Below are positions 6,806-15,311 of a DNA stretch of 64,000 bases, piece after piece. Position 1 is the first letter of the stretch. Every line of letters starts with the position of its first letter. The notes under the pieces were generated by a model. That model saw only the letters and a list, made by a program, of their open reading frames with translations, had not been told where the DNA came from and did not search any database. The DNA is from Phascolarctobacterium_A sp034086985. Its GTDB lineage: Bacteria > Bacillota > Negativicutes > Acidaminococcales > Acidaminococcaceae. The stretch spans positions 274,468-338,467 of the forward strand of contig JAXDZG010000012.1 of NCBI GenBank assembly GCA_034086985.1, given 5' to 3'. Position numbers and translations under genes: made by a program.

Positions 6806-7030
6806 TTACCTTTTCCACTCGTATTTAGTTCTAGCCTTACGCATTATGAATGAATTAAGGCCATATCCTCTTTCTGCCAAACGTTTCATTTCTTCTATTA
6901 TTTCAACGCCAGCGCTTATATAAGAATATTTATATAAGGATCCATCGGAAAACTTAACTAAAATATAATCGTGCCCAATGCTGTATTCACGAACACCAGA
7001 ACGTCCACCAAGATTAGCATATTTTTCCAT
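6806..7030 (-). CDS. Small KTSC-like protein
   Basis: 74 residues, ATG at 7030 behind a strong AAAGGAGG (7040-7047). The pattern SGVREYSIGHDYILVKFSDG followed by SLYKYSY and LAERGYGLNSFI resembles the KTSC-like fold seen in small accessory proteins. First gene of the operon continuing to 5346. Possible roles such as nucleic-acid binding or regulation are guesses. About 150 bases upstream (7031-7178) hold no gene. Confidence 0.65.
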   Translation of the reverse strand: MEKYANLGGRSGVREYSIGHDYILVKFSDGSLYKYSYISAGVEIIEEMKRLAERGYGLNSFIMRKARTKYEWKR

Positions 7031-7178
7031 TTTCGATGCCTCCTTTGATCATTTGTTTGATTTTAATCACTACAAATCATTTACGCCCTCTGATAACAAT
7101 ATATTTACTGTAGAAGTACCATGGCCATTGCCCTAATAATGAATCTTAGTTTATGGTATCATTGCACATAATTTTCTA

Positions 7179-8330
7179 TTAATCCAGCTTTTCTTCAAAC
7201 TCAAAGCAAGAAAGATCAATACTATTATCTTCTAATTTGTCAGCAACAACATGTACCATCGAACCATTATAATGAGCCCCTACAGCCAAATCATAATCTT
7301 TCTTATTCAACGAAACTGTTAGCTTTTTTTTATTTCTACTTTCACCCATATATAAGATAGTTGCTCTACCATAAGGGACTACTTTCTCGTCCAATTCTGA
7401 TTCTAATTTTATTATTTTTCCGCAAATGTCTATATGAGTTGCTCTAATCGCCTTTATTCTATTGGACAAATCTCGCAATCTATCATAATATGCATGAGAG
7501 AAGCTAACTCTATTTTTATAGTTAGCTTTTTTCTTCGTAATTGGAGCCCAATTAATAATAAACTCTAACTCTGCATCTTCATTCTTAAGGCTTAATCCAG
7601 ATAAGGCATCTACGAAGTTAGAACTAATAGGATAATCTAACATTCTCATATTACTATCAACATAAATAACATTATCAAGATTGTCCTTCAGCATGTTGAT
7701 ATTATGCATCATCCTTTCAGTTACTTGTCTAGCCATAGAAGAATTATATAATTCTTCATCAGTAAGTATATTAGCTTGATTGCCATCGCCTATATCATCT
7801 TTGCTCAAAGGACAAATAACTGTAACTATATAACTCCCTATTTCTGTTTGCCCAAATCTACAATTATCAATAAAACCTTGCACTAAATTTGTAGTACGTC
7901 CTCTATGAATACCTCTAGGACAGCTTATATCCATGGCTGTTGCTTCTAAAAGCTTCTTCAAGTTATTAAATATACTTATTGCATCTTGCATCATGATGCT
8001 ACCAGGACTGACACTAGGTCTATTTAACCTAATTTTGATAGTATCAGAAGTATAATACAATAGAGAATTAAGCAAATCTTCATAACTGGTTTTCTCAACA
8101 CCTGCAACTGTATACAATGAATCTCTAAGAGACTCACTATAATCGCCTAATTCCTTATCTAGCGGAATATTTACTTGCTTATCCAATCTACCATTTATAA
8201 AGTGTTGGAAGATTCTAATGTAATTCTTTTTTGTTTTTAAAAGATGCCAACCTTTATTTTCTAAATAGGCAGCAAGCTGATAAGGATCTATTTCATTGAT
8301 TAATGCCTTTTTTTTCAATTTCTCAATCAT
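7179..8330 (-). CDS. Uncharacterised 383-residue partner of a DUF4365 protein
   Basis: ATG at 8330, overlapping the stop of the upstream DUF4365 gene (ATGATTGA), with AGGGAG as ribosome site; a TTG at 8336 is a poorer start. There is no signal peptide or membrane helix. Visible segments are YYTSDTIKIRLNRPSVSPGS, MMQDAISIFNNLKKLLEATA, and a distinctive FGQTEIGSYIVTVICPL near residues 160-176. The C-terminal third begins with a helical region and ends in small beta-rich stretches. I recognise the GQTE-GSY block as typical of conserved hypothetical proteins but know no function. Coupling to a nuclease-like gene suggests sensing or control of that nuclease. Confidence 0.72.
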   Translation of the reverse strand: MIEKLKKKALINEIDPYQLAAYLENKGWHLLKTKKNYIRIFQHFINGRLDKQVNIPLDKELGDYSESLRDSLYTVAGVEKTSYEDLLNSLLYYTSDTIKIRLNRPSVSPGSIMMQDAISIFNNLKKLLEATAMDISCPRGIHRGRTTNLVQGFIDNCRFGQTEIGSYIVTVICPLSKDDIGDGNQANILTDEELYNSSMARQVTERMMHNINMLKDNLDNVIYVDSNMRMLDYPISSNFVDALSGLSLKNEDAELEFIINWAPITKKKANYKNRVSFSHAYYDRLRDLSNRIKAIRATHIDICGKIIKLESELDEKVVPYGRATILYMGESRNKKKLTVSLNKKDYDLAVGAHYNGSMVHVVADKLEDNSIDLSCFEFEEKLD

Positions 8331-8835
8331 TATCAATCCACTCCCTACCGATAGATTTCATTACAGAATTTAAATAGTGAGGGGTCAACAAGTTTCTTTT
8401 AGATATTTGAACACTAACAGAACTACTATTATGCGTCTTTTCGCAGTCTGCAAATGACTTTAAATACATTCTTCCCTTTAAAAGTAGCTCTTCATTACCA
8501 CAATTAATCCATTCATCTTTGTCTTCTGGCAAAATCAATAAACCAAGAAAAATAGGAGTATTTCTCTTAGTACACATATCGTTATAGTTTTTAGCCTTTA
8601 AACGATATGTTATACTATCTTCATTTTCATTATATTGATTTTTAGAATAAGTAGACTTCAGTTGTACTTCAATGGAAACATCAACTTGTTGTCCATTATT
8701 GTATGTATACTTTTTTCTCAAATGACCATCAACACTAGTTTCATCATGGGTGATTTTATCGAATCTAATACCAACCTTTGAGCATATAGCTGACAAAAAG
8801 GCTATATGCAAATCCTCCATTGCTATAGTATCCAA
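8323..8835 (-). CDS. DUF4365 domain protein, PD-(D/E)XK nuclease-like
   Basis: 170 residues. A TTG at 8835 sits behind GGAGGTGAT (8842-8850); an ATG at 8820 is possible. The N-terminal half contains VDGHL and then VSIEVQLKSTYSK, fitting the D...(E/Q)xK core of DUF4365, which is predicted to be a restriction-endonuclease-like fold. The C-terminal half has FLGLLILPEDKDEWINCGNE. It is the first gene of a two-gene operon with the 383-residue protein. DUF4365 proteins occur in several defence islands, so a nucleic-acid-cleaving effector is plausible but not shown. Confidence 0.75.
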   Translation of the reverse strand: MDTIAMEDLHIAFLSAICSKVGIRFDKITHDETSVDGHLRKKYTYNNGQQVDVSIEVQLKSTYSKNQYNENEDSITYRLKAKNYNDMCTKRNTPIFLGLLILPEDKDEWINCGNEELLLKGRMYLKSFADCEKTHNSSSVSVQISKRNLLTPHYLNSVMKSIGREWIDND

Positions 8836-8913
8836 TATAAATCACCTCCGAATACTACAATCTAAAACGTATATAACAATATTCTACTATTTTCATTTTT
8901 ATATCTAAAACAA

Positions 8914-9009
8914 CTACAGCTCCAGCATCCCTAGATACTCATTCCACGCTATAGAGCTCTGATAGAAGTACCGCATATCTGGAAGCCAATCATGCTCACT
9001 AAATCTACC
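8914..9009 (-). pseudogene. Possible remnant of a gene 3' end
   Basis: A minus-strand frame of about 32 codons reads EGRFSEHDWLPDMRYFYQ and on to a TAG at 8914-8916. It has no start codon with a ribosome site and begins across the manA stop in another frame. The composition looks protein-like and it sits at the junction of the accessory region and the polysaccharide operon, so it may be the tail of a deleted gene. I do not recognise it. Confidence 0.3.
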
Positions 9010-10006
9010 CTCTTACATCCAAAAACTGCGCCTGCCCATGTATTCTTATGCTTTCTGAGTTTGCAGGAACAAAAATGCAGTCCCCCTTAAAGTACTCTTG
9101 TATCTCATTTTCTACTCTTAAGGAACCACAACCATCGGTACACAATAACACTCTAAAAGACATACTATCAGTTTTATACTCTACCATTTCCCTACAACGC
9201 TCAGTGTTTATTAGCATTCTATGCACTTCAAAGTATTTGCAGCGACACAATAGCTCTGAAGCACAGCCTTTTCTATATTTCAACACACGTAAGGGCTGTC
9301 TTGGCTCTGCAGCTGCTTTTAGCTCGGCTACAGCCAACCCTTTTTCTATGTGTAATTCTCTTTTCTTACCATTTTTATCCACACGGTCATAATCATATAA
9401 CCTGTAGGTTAAATTTGAATTTTCCTGTACCTCAGCAATCAAAGCCCCAGCTCCTATTGCATGTACAGTTCCAGCCTTTATATAATACAAATCATTCTTT
9501 TTAACTGATACTTTCTTCAAGTATTTCTCTAAAGTGCCTTCTTCTATAGCCTTTTTTAAGGTTTCCTGATCCTGATTCATCTTAAAACCATATATCAGTT
9601 TTGTCCCTCTGGCAGCATCAAGAATATACCACATTTCTGTTTTTCCAAGCTGTCCATGCTCATGCTCTTGGGCATATTCATCCGAAGGATGTACCTGCAC
9701 AGACAAATCTTTTTTGGCATCTATGAGTTTGATTAGAATAGGTAATTCTTTCTTAGATTGAGAATGGGTTCCGAGATACTCTGGATAATCTTCCAGAACT
9801 TCTATTAAGCTCTTTCCGAAATGCTCACCACTTACAACTATACTTGGTCCATCCGGGTGAGTTGAACATTCCCAAGTCTCTGCTAATGGCTGCATCTCAA
9901 TACCTTTGGAGAAATCGTCGTTAAGACGATTTCCTCCCCAAAGATAATCTTTTGCTGCAGGCTTTAAGAAAAAAGGTCTATTCAAGTGGGTATTTTTGTT
10001 TGTCAT
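9005..10006 (-). CDS. manA: Mannose-6-phosphate isomerase, type I
   Basis: 333 residues from ATG at 10006 with AAGGAG ten bases upstream; a GTG at 10012 is too close to that site. It interconverts fructose-6-phosphate and mannose-6-phosphate. Zinc ligands are visible in SVQVHPSD (Q and H), KTEMWYIL (E) and AGTVHAIG (H), with PAAKDYLWGGNRL at the N-terminus as in the Firmicute class. It overlaps manC by 29 bases and is the last gene of the operon, supplying mannose for GDP-mannose and GDP-fucose. Confidence 0.95.
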   Translation of the reverse strand: MTNKNTHLNRPFFLKPAAKDYLWGGNRLNDDFSKGIEMQPLAETWECSTHPDGPSIVVSGEHFGKSLIEVLEDYPEYLGTHSQSKKELPILIKLIDAKKDLSVQVHPSDEYAQEHEHGQLGKTEMWYILDAARGTKLIYGFKMNQDQETLKKAIEEGTLEKYLKKVSVKKNDLYYIKAGTVHAIGAGALIAEVQENSNLTYRLYDYDRVDKNGKKRELHIEKGLAVAELKAAAEPRQPLRVLKYRKGCASELLCRCKYFEVHRMLINTERCREMVEYKTDSMSFRVLLCTDGCGSLRVENEIQEYFKGDCIFVPANSESIRIHGQAQFLDVRG

Positions 10007-11291
10007 GAACACTGATCTCCTTGCCCAATTGCACCTCTATCAGCTTCAACTCTGTAACAGCCATTATGGTGTGCCGACAACCTGCTTCCATAGTGATTAC
10101 ATCACCTGCTTTAACCACCTGTTCCATACCGTCAACGATAGTTCTACCTTCACCAGATATTACTACCCAAACCTCATCACGTTTTTGGTGACTATGATAA
10201 TTCATGCTATTTCCAGCATTCAGTGTTACTTTGATGGTCATGCTGCCATTTTCTACATCCATAACACGGAAGCTACCCCAAGATTTTTCAGCAAACATGA
10301 TTTGCTGATCAATCTTTTCTACATAAGGCTTTATATAGCTTGACTGCTCTTTATCAGCCACAAGAATGCCATCCGGACTAGCAGAAATAATCACATCATG
10401 CAGGCCCATGGCTAATATAGGTAAATCCAATTCATTTACAACATGCACATTTTCACAAGTGTCATTAAGAATACCCTCACCCACTACATTATCATTCATA
10501 GATTCGGTGAGTGTATTCCATGTACCTAAATCTTTCCACTGGCCATTAAAGCGCATTACCTGGATTTTGGATTCCTTTTCTACAACTGCATAGTCAAAGC
10601 TGATTTTGGTGAGCGTTTCATACTTATCGAACAAATCCTGATAATCATCAAAGTCAATCAGCTCATGAGCTTTGTTCAATACATAGCCAAGCTTATAGGC
10701 AAATACGCCACCATTCCACAAAGCACCTTGCTCAATATATCCTTGTGCTGAAGCTGCATCCGGTTTTTCCTTAAACGTAGATACATCACTTACATTGTCT
10801 TTACTTTTAGGTATGATATAACCATACTTTTCACTAGGGTAAGTTGGCTCGATTCCCATAAGAACTAAGTTTGCTTCTCCTTTGGCAGCTTGTGCAGCCA
10901 ATGCTTTCAAAGCTACAAAATAATCATCCTCAACAAAAGGATCTACAGGACAAACAATTACAGGCTCATCCAAGCTAACCTTTTGCACATCTACTAAATA
11001 TGTACTTGCCAGTGCAATAGCAGGAAATGTATCTCTGCGACATGGTTCAACAGAAATACCCACATTATCTCCTAATTGATTGTGAATAGAAGATATTTGA
11101 GTTTTAGAGGTAGCAATAGTAACAGTTGCTTCGCTATCAATCTTTTTAATTTGGCGATAGACACGCTGTACCATAGATTCATAATCGCCATCTTCTGTTT
11201 TGAAAATCTTGATAAATTGTTTAGAACGAATATCATTGGACAGCGGCCACAGTCTTTTGCCACTGCCACCGGATAAAAGAATAATATTCAT
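9978..11291 (-). CDS. manC: Mannose-1-phosphate guanylyltransferase with C-terminal cupin
   Basis: 437 residues, ATG at 11291 behind GAGAGG. The nucleotidyl-transferase domain begins LLSGGSGKRLWPLSNDIRSK, with FKEKPDAASA further on. The C-terminal 110 residues (MNYHSHQKRDEVWVVISGEG) are a type II isomerase-like cupin. The main reaction is mannose-1-phosphate plus GTP to GDP-mannose. It lies between fcl and manA. No phosphomannomutase gene is present in the window, so that step must be encoded elsewhere. Confidence 0.95.
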   Translation of the reverse strand: MNIILLSGGSGKRLWPLSNDIRSKQFIKIFKTEDGDYESMVQRVYRQIKKIDSEATVTIATSKTQISSIHNQLGDNVGISVEPCRRDTFPAIALASTYLVDVQKVSLDEPVIVCPVDPFVEDDYFVALKALAAQAAKGEANLVLMGIEPTYPSEKYGYIIPKSKDNVSDVSTFKEKPDAASAQGYIEQGALWNGGVFAYKLGYVLNKAHELIDFDDYQDLFDKYETLTKISFDYAVVEKESKIQVMRFNGQWKDLGTWNTLTESMNDNVVGEGILNDTCENVHVVNELDLPILAMGLHDVIISASPDGILVADKEQSSYIKPYVEKIDQQIMFAEKSWGSFRVMDVENGSMTIKVTLNAGNSMNYHSHQKRDEVWVVISGEGRTIVDGMEQVVKAGDVITMEAGCRHTIMAVTELKLIEVQLGKEISVHDKQKYPLE

Positions 11292-11293
11292 AA

Positions 11294-12238
11294 TTACCTC
11301 TCGGCTCGCATAGGATTATTCAAGAAATCTTGATAGGATAAACGAATTCCTTCTTCTAACTCTGTCTTATAAGTCCAGCCTAATTTAGTGGCCTTGGATA
11401 CATCCAGCAGCTTTCGTGGTGTGCCATTGGGCTTACTTGTATCCCAGCGAATTTCACCTTCATAACCAATAACTTTGGCTACTAATTCTGTCAATTCCTT
11501 AATAGTCAATTCCTTGCCAGTACCTGCATTAACGGTTTCGTCTCCACTGTAATTGTTCATCAAGAACACGCACAGGTTGGCTAAATCATCTACATACAGG
11601 AATTCACGTAAAGGGCTACCATCACCCCAACAGGTCACAAATTTTGCACCAGTTTCTTTAGCTTCATGAAAGCGACGAATCAAAGCAGGTAAAACGTGAC
11701 TATGAGTAGGATGGTAATTATCGTTGGGGCCATAAAGATTGGTCGGCATAACGGAGATATAATCAGTTCCATACTGCTTATTCAAAAACTCGCAGTACTT
11801 CAAACCGCTGATTTTAGCCAAAGCATATGCTTCGTTTGTTTTTTCTAATTCACTGGTCAATAGGCAGCTTTCCGGCATTGGCTGGGGTGCCATGCGAGGA
11901 TAGATGCAGGAACTCCCCAAAAACTCAAGCTTCTTACAGCCATTTTTCCAAGCGCTGTGAATAACATTCATTTCCAAAATCATGTTATCATACATAAAAT
12001 CAGCAAGAGCCTCGCTATTGGCAACAATCCCACCAACTTTTGCTGCTGCCAAAAAGACATATTCCGGCTTTTCTTCCGCGAAGAACTTCTCTACTTCATC
12101 TTGGCGACACAAGTCCAACTCTTTGTGTGTTCTAGTAATGATATTGTTATATCCCTGCCTCTGCAGCTCGCGTACAATAGAGCTACCTACCATACCACGA
12201 TGACCAGCAACATAAATCTTTGCGTTTTTATCCATCAT
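11294..12238 (-). CDS. fcl: GDP-L-fucose synthase
   Basis: 314 residues, ATG at 12238. Short-chain dehydrogenase fold with AGHRGMVGSSIVREL (NADP-binding glycine motif), the serine segment FLGSSCIYPR, and YALAKISGLKYCE holding the catalytic Tyr-x3-Lys. It epimerises and reduces GDP-4-keto-6-deoxymannose to GDP-L-fucose. It sits between gmd and manC, the usual pathway order, and feeds the fucosyltransferase at 20362. Confidence 0.95.
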   Translation of the reverse strand: MMDKNAKIYVAGHRGMVGSSIVRELQRQGYNNIITRTHKELDLCRQDEVEKFFAEEKPEYVFLAAAKVGGIVANSEALADFMYDNMILEMNVIHSAWKNGCKKLEFLGSSCIYPRMAPQPMPESCLLTSELEKTNEAYALAKISGLKYCEFLNKQYGTDYISVMPTNLYGPNDNYHPTHSHVLPALIRRFHEAKETGAKFVTCWGDGSPLREFLYVDDLANLCVFLMNNYSGDETVNAGTGKELTIKELTELVAKVIGYEGEIRWDTSKPNGTPRKLLDVSKATKLGWTYKTELEEGIRLSYQDFLNNPMRAER

Positions 12239-12253
12239 AGTTCAATCGCCTTC

Positions 12254-13342
12254 TTATTTCACAACGCCCTTTTCTAAGTACTCCGCCAAATTAGTACGAA
12301 TATGTTCTTCGGCACGTTCCACAGCCACCTTGGCCATATCATGCTCTACCATGAGCTTAACCAATTCTTCAAAGCTAGTCTTGGTCGGATTCCATCCCAA
12401 TTCCGTTTTAGCCTTGGTGGGATCACCCCAAAGATTTACAACATCAGTGGGACGATAGAAATCAGGAGACACTTCAACCAAAACTCTACCAGTTGCTTTA
12501 TCAATACCCTTTTCTTCCATATCCTTGCCCTGCCATTCCAGCTCTATACCTGCATGATGGAAGGCCAAGGTTGCGAATTCGCGTACACTGTGCTGCACAC
12601 CAGTAGCAATCACAAAATCCTCAGGCTTATCATTTTGCAGGATGAGCCACATACATTCAACGTAATCCTTGGCATACCCCCAGTCACGCAGGGAATCCAA
12701 ATTGCCAAGATATAATTTATCCTGCTTGCCTTGTGCAATGCGAGCAGCTGCAAGAGTAATTTTTCTAGTTACAAAGGTTTCGCCACGACGCTCGGACTCA
12801 TGATTAAACAGTATACCACTGCAGCAGAACATATTATATGCTTCACGATATTCCTTCACAATCCAAAAACCATACTGCTTAGCTACAGCATAGGGACTAT
12901 AGGGATGGAAGGGAGTTGTTTCTCTTTGGGGTACTTCTTCCACCTTGCCATACAACTCAGATGTAGAAGCTTGATAAATTTTGCAAGTCTCTGCCAAACC
13001 ACACAGACGGACAGCTTCTAACACTCGCAGCACACCAGTTGCTACTACGTCAGCCGTGTATTCCGGAACATCAAAAGAAACTTGTACATGGCTTTGGGCA
13101 GCCAAGTTATAGATTTCATCTGGACGTACTTTGCCAATAATCTGCATTAAGCTCATGGAATCAGCCAAGTCGCCATAATGCAGATGAAAATGTGGCTCCC
13201 CTTCCAAATGCGCAATACGCTCACGATAATCCACGGAAGAACGGCGAATCATGCCGTGAACATCATATCCTTTTTCTAATAAAAACTCTGCCAAGTAGGA
13301 ACCATCTTGGCCGGTTACACCTGTAATTAATGCTTTTTTCAT
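12254..13342 (-). CDS. gmd: GDP-mannose 4,6-dehydratase
   Basis: 362 residues, ATG at 13342. The N-terminus ALITGVTGQDGSYLAEFLLE and IRRSS bind NADP; STSELYGKVEEVPQ and the YSPYAVAKQYG Tyr-Lys pair form the active site; FNHESERRGETFVTRKI is family-typical. It makes GDP-4-keto-6-deoxy-D-mannose. A TATAAT about 45 bases upstream could be an internal promoter. Base composition changes here: gmd to manA are less AT-rich than the genes upstream. Confidence 0.96.
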   Translation of the reverse strand: MKKALITGVTGQDGSYLAEFLLEKGYDVHGMIRRSSVDYRERIAHLEGEPHFHLHYGDLADSMSLMQIIGKVRPDEIYNLAAQSHVQVSFDVPEYTADVVATGVLRVLEAVRLCGLAETCKIYQASTSELYGKVEEVPQRETTPFHPYSPYAVAKQYGFWIVKEYREAYNMFCCSGILFNHESERRGETFVTRKITLAAARIAQGKQDKLYLGNLDSLRDWGYAKDYVECMWLILQNDKPEDFVIATGVQHSVREFATLAFHHAGIELEWQGKDMEEKGIDKATGRVLVEVSPDFYRPTDVVNLWGDPTKAKTELGWNPTKTSFEELVKLMVEHDMAKVAVERAEEHIRTNLAEYLEKGVVK

Positions 13343-13385
13343 ATATTATTACTTCTTTCTATTATAGCGTATGTATCATCAAATG

Positions 13386-14495
13386 CTAAAATTTACTATC
13401 CCAAGGACTATATACCTTTTCTTCTATTATGTCTGCTATTCTTTCGCTTGCACGTCCATCCCCATATGGATTACATGCATTAGACATTCTAGAATATTCG
13501 TCATTATTTTCTAAAATAAATTTAAAACTCTCATATATTTTATCTTCACTAGTGCCTACCAATTTGAGAGTTCCAGCATATATACCTTCAATTCTTTCTG
13601 TGGTATCTCTCATAACTAATACTGGTTTTCCAAATGAAGGGCATTCCTCTTGTATTCCTCCTGAATCTGTTAAACATAAATAACATCTAGCTTCAAAGTT
13701 ATGACAATCTATTACTTCTAGTGGATCAATAATATGTATATTTTTACAATTTTCAAATTCATATTCTGCTATTTCCTTAATAACAGGATTCATGTGTACA
13801 GGGTATATAGCTTTACATTCTGGATGTTCATTTAGAACTCTTCTTATCGCTCTAAACATTTGATGCATTGAAACACCTAAATTTTCTCTTCTATGAGCAG
13901 TAATAAAGATCATTTTGCTATCTTTCACCCAATCAAGTTCTGGATGTGTGTAATCTGCTTTCACTGTATATTTCATAGCGTCAATGACAGTGTTACCAGT
14001 AACATAAATTGTATTAGGCTCCTTTCCTTCCTTGATGAGATTAGACGCAGCAAGATTTGTCGGAGCAAAATTATATCTACTAATGATACTTACGCTTTGT
14101 CTGTTAAACTCTTCAGGAAATGGCGAAAATATATTATATGTCCTCAAGCCAGCTTCAACATGTCCAATAGGTATCTCCAAATAAAAACATGCTAAAGCCG
14201 TTGCAAATGTGGTAGATGTATCACCATGTACAAGGACAATATCAGGTTTAACAGTTTCCAGAATTTCTTTCATTCCATTAGACACATTAGTTGTAATATC
14301 GAATAATGTCTGCCTATTTTTCATAACATTAAGATCATAATTAGGTGTAATTTTAAAAGTTTTCAACACCTGATCTAACATTTCCCTATGCTGAGCAGTT
14401 ACACACACAATTGTTTCAATACTATTTCTTGATTTTAATTCTTTGATAAGTGGACACATTTTTATAGCTTCTGGACGTGTACCAAATACTAACAT
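13386..14495 (-). CDS. wecB: UDP-N-acetylglucosamine 2-epimerase, non-hydrolysing
   Basis: 369 residues counted from the ATG at 14495 (MLVFGTRPEAIKM). The frame stays open to a TTG at 14549, but that part lacks a ribosome site. An ATG at 14507-14509 stands 12 bases after GAGAGG and would give the usual MKK start, but the run of seven A residues after it puts it out of frame by one base. Family motifs: HGDTSTTFATALA, GHVEAGLRT, TAHRRENLG, DSGGIQEECPSFGKP. It makes UDP-ManNAc for the glycan. Confidence 0.92.
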   Translation of the reverse strand: MLVFGTRPEAIKMCPLIKELKSRNSIETIVCVTAQHREMLDQVLKTFKITPNYDLNVMKNRQTLFDITTNVSNGMKEILETVKPDIVLVHGDTSTTFATALACFYLEIPIGHVEAGLRTYNIFSPFPEEFNRQSVSIISRYNFAPTNLAASNLIKEGKEPNTIYVTGNTVIDAMKYTVKADYTHPELDWVKDSKMIFITAHRRENLGVSMHQMFRAIRRVLNEHPECKAIYPVHMNPVIKEIAEYEFENCKNIHIIDPLEVIDCHNFEARCYLCLTDSGGIQEECPSFGKPVLVMRDTTERIEGIYAGTLKLVGTSEDKIYESFKFILENNDEYSRMSNACNPYGDGRASERIADIIEEKVYSPWDSKF

Positions 14496-14515
14496 AACCT
14501 TTTTTTCATTTTGAT

Positions 14516-14717
14516 TTACGACCTCTCTCTCATTTCTGCAAAAGAACAAAATTCATCATAAGATGAAAAAACTGTTCTATGGTTCTTGTAGAATAATAAA
14601 GAATCTTTAAAACTGCCATGATCAAAAAATTTTTTTTGTAAAATGCAGGGAAGCATCTCGAAAGGGCGCTGTTCAAACAAGAAAAAGTATTCGTGAAATA
14701 CTTCTATTAGAGGGGGG
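14516..14717 (-). pseudogene. Out-of-frame 3' end of the acetyltransferase gene
   Basis: After the six-C tract at 14712-14717 (minus strand), a different frame reads PPLIEVFHEYFFLFEQRP and on to a stop at 14516. This fits the C-terminal extension of capsule acetyltransferases better than the short tail in the current frame. Removing one C would join both parts into about 239 residues. Confidence 0.6.
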
Positions 14718-15236
14718 ACATCCGTGTTTTCTTTTATACTGAATATATACATTACAAGCATCATCAATTTGTGACCCCTTAATCTTTTTATAATAATCAG
14801 CTAATGAAAAAAGCTTTCTAGCTGGGTTACCAGCATAAACAGATTCTCCTTCTAATTCACCAGCTACTACAGAATAAGCACCTATAATAGTATTATCTTT
14901 AATTAAAGCTCCTGGTAACACAATACATCCCCAACCTAAAAAAACATTGTTACCGATTATTGTCTTCTTTTGTTTTCCTAAAATTTCGCCTCCAGTCCAA
15001 TTTTTTAGTACACAAACACTATAGTCATGATTTAATATTGTAACGGGACCAGTCATTGAAACGTTATTCCCAATGGTCAAAAGATGTGGGTTTAAAGTTT
15101 CTATTACTGTATCTTTTGGACAAAATATTTCTACATTCTCTCCAATTTGAACTCCACATTTTTTTAAATGCTCAACATATGCATCAGATGAACATTTATA
15201 TCTGAATATCAGTTTCCTAATGAAATTTTTAATCAT
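14673..15236 (-). CDS. Left-handed beta-helix acetyltransferase, frameshifted near the 3' end
   Basis: 187 residues, ATG at 15236 behind GAGGAGATT. Hexapeptide repeats run from about residue 30 to 155 (IGENVEIFCPKDTV, IGNNVFLGWGCIVLPGALI, IGAYSVVAGELEGESVYAGNP), typical of acyl-CoA-dependent O- or N-acetyltransferases of surface sugars. After codon 173 the frame enters a C6 tract and ends in an unnatural RSISRILFLV tail, while a natural-looking continuation lies in the next frame. The core is probably folded either way. The frameshift could be mutation, slipped-strand phase variation or a sequencing error. Confidence 0.82.
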   Translation of the reverse strand: MIKNFIRKLIFRYKCSSDAYVEHLKKCGVQIGENVEIFCPKDTVIETLNPHLLTIGNNVSMTGPVTILNHDYSVCVLKNWTGGEILGKQKKTIIGNNVFLGWGCIVLPGALIKDNTIIGAYSVVAGELEGESVYAGNPARKLFSLADYYKKIKGSQIDDACNVYIQYKRKHGCPPSNRSISRILFLV

Positions 15237-15258
15237 GATATAATCTCCTCTACTTTAT

Positions 15259-15310
15259 GTGTATATTCCGGACGAGTTGCCAAGCGTGGCAATTCAAATG
15301 GAATATACAC
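15259..15310 (-). repeat. Long intercistronic hairpin between wzx and the acetyltransferase gene
   Basis: Perfect 11-base arms GTGTATATTCC (15259-15269) and GGAATATACAC (15300-15310) enclose a second perfect stem TTGCCA (15277-15282) / TGGCAA (15287-15292) with loop AGCG. It has no T run, so it is not a standard terminator. It starts one base after the wzx stop. Possible roles are transcript processing or stability, or a REP-like mobile element. Confidence 0.7.
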
Positions 15311-15311
15311 T

